Shown here piece after piece: positions 1 to 7,034 of a DNA stretch of 16,074 nt. The notes under the pieces are model-generated. The model ran no database searches. It was not told the DNA's origin and was given only the letters and a program-made list of their open reading frames with translations. Origin of the DNA: CAYPXJ01 sp964414595 (GTDB lineage Bacteria; Pseudomonadota; Alphaproteobacteria; Rickettsiales; CAIJLX01); NCBI GenBank assembly GCA_964414595.1, contig CAYPXJ010000032.1, forward strand, positions 1 through 16,074, written 5' to 3'. Both the position numbers and the translations under genes were made by a program. Within the stretch, counting starts at the first letter, position 1. Every line of letters begins with the position of its first letter.

Positions 1-452
1 GTCATGTTGGAGGTAATTTTTTTGTACGCGGGCAATTTTGCGGCAGATTTTTTTGCCGTGAGCGCATCGAATTTTTTTATCTGCGCCGTGCTATCGGCGG
101 TGATGCGGATTTTTTTCTCGTGGTGATCAAAGCGCACGACAAGCCCAAATTGCGTGAAGCATAAAGGCGGCATGGCAAGCGCGGTCGGTTTGCTTTTCGG
201 CAGATTTTCTAAAGTATGACGTGCTTCGTAACTTGCGTAACCAAACCACAAGCCGTGTTTTACGAGTTTTTCGAGCGCGGCGAAATTTTTTGGCGCGATC
301 TGTTTTTTAGGAAAAAGCGCGAGGTAGGAGTAGCGACCGAATGCCGCGTGGGGCATCGCGGAGTGGAGCAGGGCGTAGTCGCCCGGTAGCGCGTCCGCCG
401 CGGCAAGCAGCGTCAGCGGATCCCGCCATTTACCGCGCGAAACGCTTGGCAT
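1..452 (-). CDS. pabB: Aminodeoxychorismate synthase component I, N-terminal part (cut by window edge)
   Basis: Component I of aminodeoxychorismate synthase aminates chorismate, the first step of p-aminobenzoate and folate synthesis in the cytoplasm. The visible 150 residues start MPSVSRGKWRDPL. They contain the N-terminal anthranilate synthase I-type domain, with the GYASYEARHTLENLP stretch and a following LCFTQFGLVV-type strand, and stop at ITSNM, where the chorismate-binding domain normally begins. The catalytic domain lies outside the window. The ATG at 452 is the only in-frame start near the pabC end. It overlaps the pabC 3' end by 23 bases, with a weak GAAGAAG purine run upstream, so translation is probably coupled to pabC. 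TrpE (anthranilate synthase) has a similar fold; the adjacent pabC favours PabB. Assignment rests on the N-terminal domain only. Confidence 0.8.
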   Translation of the reverse strand, partial: MPSVSRGKWRDPLTLLAAADALPGDYALLHSAMPHAAFGRYSYLALFPKKQIAPKNFAALEKLVKHGLWFGYASYEARHTLENLPKSKPTALAMPPLCFTQFGLVVRFDHHEKKIRITADSTAQIKKFDALTAKKSAAKLPAYKKITSNM

Positions 453-1281
453 CGTGATCTTTATCTTCTTCAAGCAGCGCGTGTAGCGCATCGGTGACTG
501 GCTTTTTCCGCCGTGAAAGATGCACACCAAGCCCATGCACCGTATCGATCGGCAAAATGCCCCAACTTGTATTGGTGAGGAAAATTTCGTCCGCTTCTTT
601 CAGCGCTTCGGGTTTGAACGCGCCTTGATGGGTTTTCATCGCCGCCAGGCGCAAGATCGCCGCGCGCGTGGTGCCGAGTAGCAGATCGCACGCATCGGCG
701 GGTGTATAAAGTTCGCCATTTTTGACCCAGAAAAGATTGCCGGCGGTCGATTCGCTCAAGTGACCATCCTGCGTGAGCATCAGATTTTCGAAATAGCCGT
801 GCGACTGCGCCTCGCGCCGCGCGAGCACTGCATTCAGCGCTTGCATGGTTTTCTGCGCGACGGGCAATGCATTAGCCGGAATTTTGCGATAGGTGCTGAT
901 GCCAATCGTTACGGGTGCTGCGGGCGGTTTTGGGCGCGGCACGATTTCCATAATGACATTCGGCGTCGGTTTTTCCGGCGGCGCGTAGCCGAAGCCGCCT
1001 TCGCCGCGCGTCACCATGATGCGCAGAATGCCGCTTTCAACGCCGTTTTGATCGATGAGCGTGACCGCCTGATCTTTGAGCGGCTTTGTTACCAGCGGAA
1101 TATGCAGCGCCTTGAGTCCGCTTTGCAGCCGCGCTTTATGCAGCGGCCATTGGTAACAGCTGCCCTTGTGAATCAGAATGGTTTCAAATACGCCATCGCC
1201 ATATCGCACCCCGCGATCGCTTATCGAGACAAAGGCCTTTTTCCGCGGCACAAAAGTGCCGTTGAGATAAACAATTTCCAT
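430..1281 (-). CDS. pabC: Aminodeoxychorismate lyase (PLP fold-type IV aminotransferase family)
   Basis: A 283-residue class IV PLP enzyme. The expected reaction is release of pyruvate from 4-amino-4-deoxychorismate to give p-aminobenzoate. Visible family marks are DRGVRYGDGVFETI at residues 22-35, HKARLQ at 48-53, the PLP lysine candidate K144 in KTMQALNAVLARREA, the LSESTAGNLF segment at 175-184 and LTNTSWGILPI at 235-245. Length fits the family (about 270-290). The gene starts 21 bases after the speE stop with no clear Shine-Dalgarno sequence, and its end overlaps pabB, so it sits inside one transcription unit. D-amino-acid transaminases and IlvE share this fold and cannot be excluded by sequence alone; the overlap with pabB is the main argument for PabC. 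Confidence 0.82.
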   Translation of the reverse strand: MEIVYLNGTFVPRKKAFVSISDRGVRYGDGVFETILIHKGSCYQWPLHKARLQSGLKALHIPLVTKPLKDQAVTLIDQNGVESGILRIMVTRGEGGFGYAPPEKPTPNVIMEIVPRPKPPAAPVTIGISTYRKIPANALPVAQKTMQALNAVLARREAQSHGYFENLMLTQDGHLSESTAGNLFWVKNGELYTPADACDLLLGTTRAAILRLAAMKTHQGAFKPEALKEADEIFLTNTSWGILPIDTVHGLGVHLSRRKKPVTDALHALLEEDKDHDAKRFAR

Positions 1282-1302
1282 GCTTGGAATTGGCGCGAAA
1301 GC

Positions 1303-2151
1303 CTAGAGCAAGTCAAGAATAAACTTCGGTAGCGCAAAGCACGCGGTGTGGATTTCCGGTGTGTAATAGCGCGTTTTGATGCGCGATTTTTTATACCGCG
1401 CGCGAATGGTCGTCAGCGGTAGTTTGCGATACGATTTATCCTGCGAACCCCAGGCGAGCGTCATGAAACCGCCGATATAAGTTGGCACCGGCATCACATA
1501 ATAGCTGGGATCTTTGAAAAGTTTGGAAAGCTTGCGGTGTGTTTGGTTCACTTCGTCGCCCTGCATAAAGGCAACACCGTTTTGCGTGGCGAGAATGCCC
1601 TTTTTGCCGAGCAAACGCGCGCAATGAGCATAGAAAGAGTCGGTAAAAAGCACTTCGCCGGGGCCGATTGGGTCCGTGGAGTCGCTGATAATGACATCAA
1701 ACGAGTCTTTACATTTTCTGACGAAATCGATGCCATCGGCAAACACTAGATTCAGACGCTTGTCGTTAAACGAGCCAGCGGAGTGGTTGGGCAGATATTT
1801 TTTCGACATCTCCACCACGCTCTGGTCGATTTCAACCATCGTGATATGTTTCACGCCTTTGTGTTTGGCCACTTCACGCAGAATACCGCCGTCGCCGCCA
1901 CCAATAATCAGTACACGCTTGGCGTTACCATGCGCAAGAATGGGCACATGCGTCAGCATTTCGTGGTAAATGAATTCATCGCGTTCGGTGGTTTGGATGA
2001 TGCCATCTAATGCTAGCACGCGGCCGAAAAGCTCATTTTTGAAGATGATAAGATGAAAATGATCGGTTTTGGTTTCGTACAGCGTGCCGTCATTACGGAA
2101 CGTCTGCGCGTACACACCCCCATAGAGGGTTTCACTGAACCACTTTGCCAT
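1303..2151 (-). CDS. speE: Spermidine synthase
   Basis: A 282-residue aminopropyltransferase that moves the aminopropyl group of decarboxylated S-adenosylmethionine to putrescine, giving spermidine and methylthioadenosine. The chain opens MAKWFSETLYGG, typical of bacterial SpeE. The short N-terminal beta domain is followed by YHEMLTHVP (residues 62-70), the nucleotide-binding GGGDGG loop (84-89), VEID (106-109, E107 for ribose contact), ADG (138-140) and the catalytic DSTDPIGP motif (157-164, D157 and D160). Length matches the family. A strong GGGGAGGAT Shine-Dalgarno sequence lies almost directly before the ATG. It follows speD by 26 bases. Since SpeD makes its aminopropyl donor, the pair forms a complete spermidine-forming step. 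Putrescine supply (SpeA/B/C type) is not in the window. Confidence 0.95.
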   Translation of the reverse strand: MAKWFSETLYGGVYAQTFRNDGTLYETKTDHFHLIIFKNELFGRVLALDGIIQTTERDEFIYHEMLTHVPILAHGNAKRVLIIGGGDGGILREVAKHKGVKHITMVEIDQSVVEMSKKYLPNHSAGSFNDKRLNLVFADGIDFVRKCKDSFDVIISDSTDPIGPGEVLFTDSFYAHCARLLGKKGILATQNGVAFMQGDEVNQTHRKLSKLFKDPSYYVMPVPTYIGGFMTLAWGSQDKSYRKLPLTTIRARYKKSRIKTRYYTPEIHTACFALPKFILDLL

Positions 2152-2177
2152 ATCCTCCCCCTGATACTTTTAGCGGA

Positions 2178-2660
2178 TTATTCAGCCGTGCAGCCGCGCA
2201 TCTGCTCATTCACCACAATCTGGGTGGGAGCAAAATGCTTGCGCAGGACTTTGATCGCCTTATGCGGCTTCGCATCGCCACACATGAAGATATCGAAAGC
2301 GGCAAAGCCGCGCTCCGGCCATGTGTGAACACTGATATGAGATTCCGCGAGCACCGCTACGCCGGAAATACCGTTATTAGGCGTAAAATGATGCAAGTGG
2401 ATGTGCAGCAGCGTTGCGCCGGCAACCTGAACAGCCTCGCGCATGGCGCGTTCCATCAACGCGATATCATCGACGTTTTTCGCACCCCAAAGATCTATGA
2501 TTAGATGTGTTCCGGCGAATTTCAGGCCGTTTCTTTCAACGAAATGATCAGCACTCTGATCAAACATTCCGATGGTTTTTTGCTGCTTTTGTTCCGGTTC
2601 GCTATAATTTGGCCAAGCGACTACCGATTTTTTTGCACGTGCACTACCCAGTTTTGCCAC
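2178..2660 (-). CDS. speD: S-adenosylmethionine decarboxylase proenzyme (bacterial short type)
   Basis: A pyruvoyl enzyme that decarboxylates S-adenosylmethionine to the aminopropyl donor used by SpeE. The 160-residue proenzyme carries LAESHISVHTWPE at residues 104-116: self-cleavage is expected between E106 and S107, with S107 becoming the pyruvoyl group. H112 and C127 sit 5 and 20 residues after it, the same spacing as S63/H68/C83 in the Thermotoga-type enzyme, so all processing residues are present. The first 44 residues (charged, low complexity) have no counterpart in short SpeD. The chosen start is GTG at 2660, with AGGGAG about 12 bases upstream. An internal ATG at 2567 (residue 32) would remove most of the extension but has no good Shine-Dalgarno sequence. 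First gene of the minus-strand run. Confidence 0.93.
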   Translation of the reverse strand: MAKLGSARAKKSVVAWPNYSEPEQKQQKTIGMFDQSADHFVERNGLKFAGTHLIIDLWGAKNVDDIALMERAMREAVQVAGATLLHIHLHHFTPNNGISGVAVLAESHISVHTWPERGFAAFDIFMCGDAKPHKAIKVLRKHFAPTQIVVNEQMRGCTAE

Positions 2661-2751
2661 TTCTTCTGATATCTCCCTTTAGTAGGTCATGGTTAAAACG
2701 GTTATTTAATTTTAAGCGCTCTCTTCTACTTATTTTCTCGCCGCTTTCAAG

Positions 2752-2768
2752 CGCTAATTTTTCTAGCG
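2752..2768. repeat. Small inverted repeat in the speD leader region
   Basis: CGCTA and TAGCG flank a 7-base A/T-rich loop, a 5-bp perfect stem that can gain a G-U pair outside. If speD is transcribed from the TATAAT at 2796-2791, this hairpin lies in its roughly 120-base untranslated leader. The heptamer AAGCGCT also occurs twice nearby (2714-2720 and 2749-2755). A role in regulation is unproven; the stem is short enough to be chance. Confidence 0.25.
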
Positions 2769-2769
2769 T

Positions 2770-2798
2770 GTTACAATTTGTTACAACTGCATTATAAC
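2770..2798 (+). promoter_or_regulatory. Candidate glmS promoter with GTTACAA direct repeats
   Basis: GTTACA at 2770-2775 (4 of 6 to the -35 consensus) is followed by a 17-base spacer and TATAAC at 2793-2798 (5 of 6 to the -10). This puts transcription start near 2805 and gives a leader of about 60 bases before glmS. The heptamer GTTACAA occurs twice, at 2770-2776 and 2780-2786, exactly 10 bases apart. Repeats one helical turn apart inside a promoter could be an operator for a dimeric regulator. No regulator is identified. Confidence 0.45.
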
Positions 2799-2817
2799 AC
2801 GAATTAGAAATTGTGAA
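2791..2817 (-). promoter_or_regulatory. Candidate promoter for the speD-speE-pabC-pabB run
   Basis: On the minus strand a perfect TATAAT lies at 2796-2791. TTCACA at 2817-2812 resembles a -35 box (5 of 6) but the spacer is only 15 bases. The -10 shares bases with the glmS -10 on the other strand, because ATTATAAC reads as a -10 in both directions. The untranslated leader to speD would be about 120 bases. Inference from consensus only. Confidence 0.35.
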
Positions 2818-2865
2818 AGCAAGATCATATTGCTACACCCTTTCAAACCAATTTTAGTTTTTCCT

Positions 2866-4692
2866 ATGTGTGGCATATTTGGCATTATCGGTTCTTCGGC
2901 GACAAAAGAAAAATTGATCGCCGGTCTTAAGACGCTTGAATATCGCGGCTACGATTCAGCGGGCGTTGCGTTGCTTGCAGATGGTGCGCTTCACGTGATT
3001 CGCGCGGAAGGAAAACTTTCCGCGCTTGAGAAGAAGCTAGAGCATGCAAAGCAGCAGAGTGCGCTTGGCATCGGCCATACGCGCTGGGCAACACACGGCG
3101 TGCCGAGTGAAGCGAACGCGCATCCGCACGCCACAGAAGAAGTTGCCGTCGTTCATAACGGTATTATTGAAAATTTTAATGAACTTAAAAAAGAATTACA
3201 AAAGCAGGGCGTAACCTTTCGCTCGCAGACAGATAGTGAAGTTATCACGCAGCTTATTGATTTTGAGTTGAAGCAAAACCGTGCGCCAAAGGCGGCGCTG
3301 TTTGCGGCGCTGAAACGTCTGCATGGCGCATATGGTATTGCGGTGATTTTCCGTAAAATGCCGGAGGTGATGTTTGCCGCGCGGCAAGGTTCGCCGCTGG
3401 TGATTGGTTTTGGTAAGCGTGAAAACTATATTGCTTCGGATGCCATGGCGTTTGCCGACGATGCGCAAGATATTACTTATCTAAACGATGGCGATGTGGC
3501 CGAGATTACCACGCGCGAGGTGGCTATCTATACGAGCGCCGGTAAAAAAATAGCACGGCCGCGCGTGAAGCATACGTTGCTGGCGGCGGCTACCGGCAAA
3601 GGGAATTTTCCGCACTATATGCTGAAAGAAATTTTTGAGCAGCCGCGCGTGGCGGGAGAAGTGCTCACGCATTATTTTGATAAAAAGACGCATGCGGTTG
3701 CGCTGCCGAAAAGCAAAATATCTCCGCAAAAAATGGATCGTATTTGGATTACGGCTTGTGGGACTTCCTATTATGCCGGGTCTGTGGCGCGTTACTGGCT
3801 GGAAGAATTTGCACAGGTGCCCTGCGAAGTGGAAATCGCTTCTGAGTTTCGGTATCGCGAGTTGGTTTTGCCGAAAAAAGGCGGTGTAGCGATTGGCATT
3901 TCGCAATCCGGTGAAACGGCAGATACATTAGCTGCGCTGCGTTTCGCCAAAAGCAAGAAACAGGCTGTCGCCTCTGTCCTTAATGTTGCAACAAGCACAA
4001 TGGGGCGTGAAAGTGATTTAGTGCTGCCTATTCACGCCGGGCCGGAAATTGGCGTGGCTTCCACCAAAGCGTTCACCGCGCAGCTGATGACACTGGCGAT
4101 GTTTGTGCTCGCGTTGGCAAAAGCACGTGGCGCCATGGACGAGGAGGCGATACGTCAAGCATCGTTTGCCATGATTGATGTACCAAGCCTGATGGAGGAG
4201 GTGTTGGCCAAGCATGATCAGCTTGCCACTATTGGTAAGCGTCTCGCGAAAGCGCGCGATATATTATATACGGGCCGCGGCACGGCGTATCCTGTGGCGA
4301 TGGAAGGTGCACTGAAGATTAAAGAAATATCGTATATCAATGCGCAGGCGATTGCAGCGGGTGAGCTTAAACACGGTACGATCGCAATCATTGATGAGAA
4401 AATGCCGGTGGTGGTGGTGGCCCCAAGCAACCGCCTGTTTGAAAAGACGGCCTCGAATGTACGCGAGATTGCGGCGCGCAAAGGCCAAATCATCCTCCTC
4501 AGCGACAAAGAAGGCATCGAAGCGCTGAGCGATGTGATAACGGAATCCTTCGAAATGCCAAAAATGCACCCGCTGGTCGAACCCTTGCTTTACGCACTGC
4601 CAGTTCAGCTCATGGCTTATTACGCGGCATCCTCACTGGGCAGAGACGTAGATCAGCCAAGAAATCTGGCTAAATCGGTTACCGTTGAGTAG
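2866..4692 (+). CDS. glmS: Glutamine--fructose-6-phosphate aminotransferase (isomerizing)
   Basis: GlmS makes glucosamine-6-phosphate from fructose-6-phosphate and glutamine, the entry point to UDP-GlcNAc for peptidoglycan and LPS. The start is the ATG at 2866, because C2 must be the N-terminal nucleophile once Met is removed; an in-frame TTG at 2830 would add 12 residues and bury it. The product has 608 residues, the usual length. The N-terminal glutaminase domain shows HTRWATHG (71-78), HNG (97-99) and D123 in QTDSEV. The first SIS domain has ACGTS (297-301) and ISQSGETADT. The second has the GRGTAYPVAMEGALKIKE region and AAGELKHG. The C-terminal LAKSVTVE holds K603, needed for the sugar site. 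No clear Shine-Dalgarno sequence precedes the ATG. It stands alone, divergent from speD, and ends 129 bases before the next gene. Confidence 0.97.
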   Translation: MCGIFGIIGSSATKEKLIAGLKTLEYRGYDSAGVALLADGALHVIRAEGKLSALEKKLEHAKQQSALGIGHTRWATHGVPSEANAHPHATEEVAVVHNGIIENFNELKKELQKQGVTFRSQTDSEVITQLIDFELKQNRAPKAALFAALKRLHGAYGIAVIFRKMPEVMFAARQGSPLVIGFGKRENYIASDAMAFADDAQDITYLNDGDVAEITTREVAIYTSAGKKIARPRVKHTLLAAATGKGNFPHYMLKEIFEQPRVAGEVLTHYFDKKTHAVALPKSKISPQKMDRIWITACGTSYYAGSVARYWLEEFAQVPCEVEIASEFRYRELVLPKKGGVAIGISQSGETADTLAALRFAKSKKQAVASVLNVATSTMGRESDLVLPIHAGPEIGVASTKAFTAQLMTLAMFVLALAKARGAMDEEAIRQASFAMIDVPSLMEEVLAKHDQLATIGKRLAKARDILYTGRGTAYPVAMEGALKIKEISYINAQAIAAGELKHGTIAIIDEKMPVVVVAPSNRLFEKTASNVREIAARKGQIILLSDKEGIEALSDVITESFEMPKMHPLVEPLLYALPVQLMAYYAASSLGRDVDQPRNLAKSVTVE

Positions 4693-4700
4693 TTTATAAA

Positions 4701-4725
4701 CCCTTATATATTAGTGGGATAAGGG
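4701..4725. repeat. Inverted repeat just after glmS
   Basis: CCCTTAT (4701-4707) and ATAAGGG (4719-4725) form a perfect 7-bp stem with an 11-base loop, starting 8 bases after the glmS stop. The stem is A/T-rich and no T-run follows on the plus strand, so it is not a classical intrinsic terminator. It could end glmS transcripts inefficiently or protect their 3' ends. Confidence 0.4.
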
Positions 4726-4750
4726 GCTTGACGCGCGAATTTTCCCTGTA

Positions 4751-4790
4751 TTAACAGTTTGTTAACCAATCCATGCTACGCTTCTAAGGT
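4751..4790 (+). promoter_or_regulatory. CtrA-type binding site with a possible promoter
   Basis: TTAACAGTTTGTTAAC at 4751-4766 is a perfect match to the full CtrA recognition pattern TTAA-N7-TTAA(C) known from Caulobacter and other Alphaproteobacteria. I found no other full match in the intergenic gaps I scanned. The second half, TTAACC (4762-4767), can act as a -35 box: 17 bases further lies TAAGGT (4785-4790, a weak -10), giving a start near 4797 and a leader of about 25 bases that includes the Shine-Dalgarno sequence. A separate TTGACG at 4728-4733 with TATTAA at 4749-4754 (15-base spacer) could be a second promoter that CtrA would overlap. The match is seen; binding is inferred. Confidence 0.65.
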
Positions 4791-4821
4791 ACAGCTACTA
4801 TGCCCACCGGGGGAGGCAGCA

Positions 4822-5445
4822 ATGGCTATAAGAACAAATTATAAGGCACACGAAAAGGTCTATGAGGATATTTTGAAACTCTATGATCTCGCCGAAGATC
4901 TGGTGAAAGCGGTGCTGGATAAAAAAGTTGCGGACCAGAAGCTTGCGCTTTCGCTCGTGGAAAATGTCACCGATCAGCTTGTGGAATCCACCGAAGTACT
5001 GACGGAACATTATATTCTGCATGTAGAATCCGGCAATGAACTTGGCCCTAATCAAAAAGAAAAAACCGAGAATGCGATTCGCAAAGTGTTTCTCGCATTG
5101 ATGGATTTCGGCAAGCGTGTGGAAGATATTCTTTTGCCAAAAATAAAAATTCCCCAGGGCAAAGAAGGGATTCGTGCGTATCTGGAAAGCCTTTGGAAAG
5201 AGGTGAAAGCCAAATTCGGCGATGCGTATAACAAGATTTTCGAGATCATGATTCTGGTTGGTGATTATCTGGCGAAGCTTACAAGACAAATTCAGCAAGC
5301 TGGGCTTGGTATTGATGCGAATCAGATTTTTGCCACACTGAAATCCGGTGTTACAACCGCCTCGGTAGCGACGCTGGCGCAAGCTGCGCAGACTGTGGAA
5401 ACTTTCGGCCAATCGCTGACCAGCGGTTGGAGCGTGGGGCACTAA
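4822..5445 (+). CDS. Unrecognised, mostly helical 207-residue protein
   Basis: I do not recognise this protein. It starts at the ATG at 4822, preceded by a strong GGGGGAGG sequence with 5-base spacing (4809-4816), so it is clearly a translated gene. It has no signal peptide and no clear membrane segment. Residues 1-160 are rich in Lys, Glu, Leu and Ile with patterning that suggests amphipathic helices (for example 10-65 and 76-106). A Gly/Pro-containing break follows at 106-116 (KIKIPQGKEG). The tail (175-207) is rich in Ala, Thr, Ser and Gln and ends GWSVGH. A CtrA-type site lies directly upstream, and flhB follows after one more small gene, so a link to motility or the cell cycle is possible from context only. 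Spacing to the next gene is 48 bases. Confidence 0.85.
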   Translation: MAIRTNYKAHEKVYEDILKLYDLAEDLVKAVLDKKVADQKLALSLVENVTDQLVESTEVLTEHYILHVESGNELGPNQKEKTENAIRKVFLALMDFGKRVEDILLPKIKIPQGKEGIRAYLESLWKEVKAKFGDAYNKIFEIMILVGDYLAKLTRQIQQAGLGIDANQIFATLKSGVTTASVATLAQAAQTVETFGQSLTSGWSVGH

Positions 5446-5493
5446 TAAATAACTAGACTTAACAGGGTAAACAGGACTATTTAGTAAGTGATT

Positions 5494-5826
5494 ATGGCTC
5501 CCGATTTTCAAGTTCCAAAGAATATACCCATTCCCAGCGAGGATGAGCTGAAAGAAGCTGATAAGGCGCTTTCCATCATGGTGTTGGTGCGTGGTACGTT
5601 AGTGGATGGCCAGCCTTTTTGGGCGTATTTGGCCGTTCCGCCTAGCAAATATCTGCCGTTCAAACAGGCGGAAGCGCGCGGCAATTATAATCTGACTGAT
5701 TATGGTGATGTGATTGAAATCGGCACGGGTGGTGAAGAACCGCCGCTAGACGTGAAGCAGCGTATGGAACGCGAATATCACGTGAATCATCGTATGGAAG
5801 ATATTATCACCAAGCAAACGCAATAG
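5494..5826 (+). CDS. Unrecognised small soluble protein, 110 residues
   Basis: Not recognised. From the ATG at 5494 it reads MAPDFQVPKNIPIPSEDE and then a compact mixed alpha/beta chain: a hydrophobic strand (IMVLVRGTLVDG, residues 28-39), an aromatic segment FWAYLAVPPSKYLPF (42-56), an acidic strand DYGDVIEIG (68-76) and a charged helical C-terminus (87-110). No membrane segment, signal peptide or Cys metal motif is seen. A GTG six bases upstream (5488) is an alternative start; neither has a strong Shine-Dalgarno sequence, though AGGA occurs at 5472-5475. It lies between the 207-residue unknown gene and flhB on the same strand, so it is probably co-transcribed from the CtrA-type promoter. 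Function unknown. Confidence 0.75.
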   Translation: MAPDFQVPKNIPIPSEDELKEADKALSIMVLVRGTLVDGQPFWAYLAVPPSKYLPFKQAEARGNYNLTDYGDVIEIGTGGEEPPLDVKQRMEREYHVNHRMEDIITKQTQ

Positions 5827-5928
5827 CGTTACATTGTTTGGGCCTAGCTGGCCGCATTCTCTCCTACCTTCTTACCTTGACTTATCACCTCGAATGGCGA
5901 CACTGCGTCTGTGGTGCTGGGGTAGCAG
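5827..5928. other. Gap before flhB without a clear signal
   Basis: These 102 bases hold no convincing promoter, sigma-54 motif, CtrA site or terminator. A short imperfect GGCC-containing palindrome near 5843-5855 is the only structure seen. FlhB transcription probably comes from upstream. Confidence 0.4.
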
Positions 5929-7002
5929 GTGGCAGAAGATCAAGATCAAAGTCAGAAGACCGAAGAACCTACACAGCGGCGCATTGAAGAAGCCGTAAAA
6001 AAGGGTCAGGTCGCATTTTCGAGGGAAGTCAGCAGCTTTTTGATGCTGGTGGTTTTTACGCTGACTGTGGCGGCGTTTGCCCCCTATCTGGTAAAAAATT
6101 TGGCGCAGACTTTAATGCAATATATCGCATCGCCCGATGCGATTGCTGCGGATCCTGGTAATTTAAGCCGTAATTTAATTGCGCTTCTGAAAGATGTGGC
6201 GCTGCTGGTGATGATACCGGCGTTGGGTGCGGTGATTGCGGCCATTCTTTCCAGTGTGCTGCAGAATGGTTTTCTTTTTTCGACGGAATCGGTCGCGCCA
6301 AACCTGGAACGCTTATCGCCGCTGCAAGGGTTTAAGCGTATTTTTTCCACCAAGTCGCTGGCTGAATTTTTAAAAGGGCTTCTCAAAATTGTTATTGTGG
6401 GGGCGATCTCCTGGGTGGTGATCAAGCCTTATATTCCGAAATTAGCGATGTTGCCGACTTATGATCTAAGCGATTTAATGGCATTTTTGCTGGTGTTGTT
6501 GCTGAAGTTGTTGCTCGGCGCGTGTATTTTTATGTTTGCGGTATCGGTGCTCGATTATCTTTACCAGCGCTTCGAATTCATGAAATCGCTGCGTATGACC
6601 AAACAGGAATTAAAAGAAGAATATAAGCAAACGGAAGGGGATCCGATGGTGAAAGGGCGTCTGCGCCAATTACGGCAGCAGCGCGCGCGCCAGCGCATGA
6701 TCACCAAAGTGCCCGAAGCTGATGTGGTGATTACCAACCCGACGCACTACGCCATCGCGCTGGCATATAAACCAGAGAAAATGGATGCCCCGCTTGTGCT
6801 TGCTAAAGGTATTGATACGGTGGCGCTGAAAATCCGAGAAATTGCGGAAGAACACGAGATTCCTATTGTTGAAAATCCGCCGCTTGCGCAGGCGCTTTTC
6901 GCTTCCGTCGATATTGATGAAACTATACCGCTTGAACATTATCAGGCCGTGGCGGAAGTTATTAGCTACGTCTATCGTCTTAAAAAGCAGACGATTCATT
7001 AA
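5929..7002 (+). CDS. flhB: Flagellar type III export protein FlhB
   Basis: FlhB is an inner-membrane part of the flagellar type III secretion gate and switches export from rod/hook to filament substrates. The 357-residue product has the usual layout: a cytoplasmic N-terminus with KTEEPTQRRIEEAVKKGQVAFSRE (residues 10-33), about four membrane segments (near 36-55, 88-112, 150-170 and 183-210), and a cytoplasmic domain with the self-cleavage motif NPTH at 270-273, followed by the conserved YAIALAY and PLVLAKG stretches. The start is GTG at 5929, giving MAEDQDQSQKTEEPT, with a GGGGTA-like sequence upstream. The similar SctU family (injectisome) was considered; the context with cckA and a CtrA-type site, and the absence of virulence secretion genes, favour flagellar FlhB. 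No other flagellar genes are visible in the window. Confidence 0.95.
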   Translation: MAEDQDQSQKTEEPTQRRIEEAVKKGQVAFSREVSSFLMLVVFTLTVAAFAPYLVKNLAQTLMQYIASPDAIAADPGNLSRNLIALLKDVALLVMIPALGAVIAAILSSVLQNGFLFSTESVAPNLERLSPLQGFKRIFSTKSLAEFLKGLLKIVIVGAISWVVIKPYIPKLAMLPTYDLSDLMAFLLVLLLKLLLGACIFMFAVSVLDYLYQRFEFMKSLRMTKQELKEEYKQTEGDPMVKGRLRQLRQQRARQRMITKVPEADVVITNPTHYAIALAYKPEKMDAPLVLAKGIDTVALKIREIAEEHEIPIVENPPLAQALFASVDIDETIPLEHYQAVAEVISYVYRLKKQTIH

Positions 7003-7034
7003 ACGCGACATTAGTAAGATCGCGCTATTTGCAG

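Noticed and set aside
760..1332. Plus-strand open frame of 190 codons opposite pabC
   Set aside because: pabC has clear family motifs on the minus strand. This frame is its reverse, with Arg/His-rich sequence and no ribosome-binding site.
2693..2715. Several TTAA tetramers upstream of speD as a second CtrA site
   Set aside because: The spacings between them are 9 and 2 bases, not 7. The stretch is simply A/T-rich.
2830..2865. TTG start 12 codons upstream of glmS
   Set aside because: GlmS requires Cys directly after the start Met as its catalytic N-terminus, so the ATG at 2866 is the functional start.
2799..2865. glmS ribozyme or other riboswitch in the glmS leader
   Set aside because: The leader is only about 60 bases from the predicted start and shows no ribozyme core. 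The glmS ribozyme is known from Gram-positive bacteria.
4798..5511. Minus-strand open frame of 237 codons opposite the 207-residue unknown gene
   Set aside because: The plus-strand gene has a strong ribosome-binding site and normal composition. The minus frame has a His/Phe/Arg-rich translation and no start signal.
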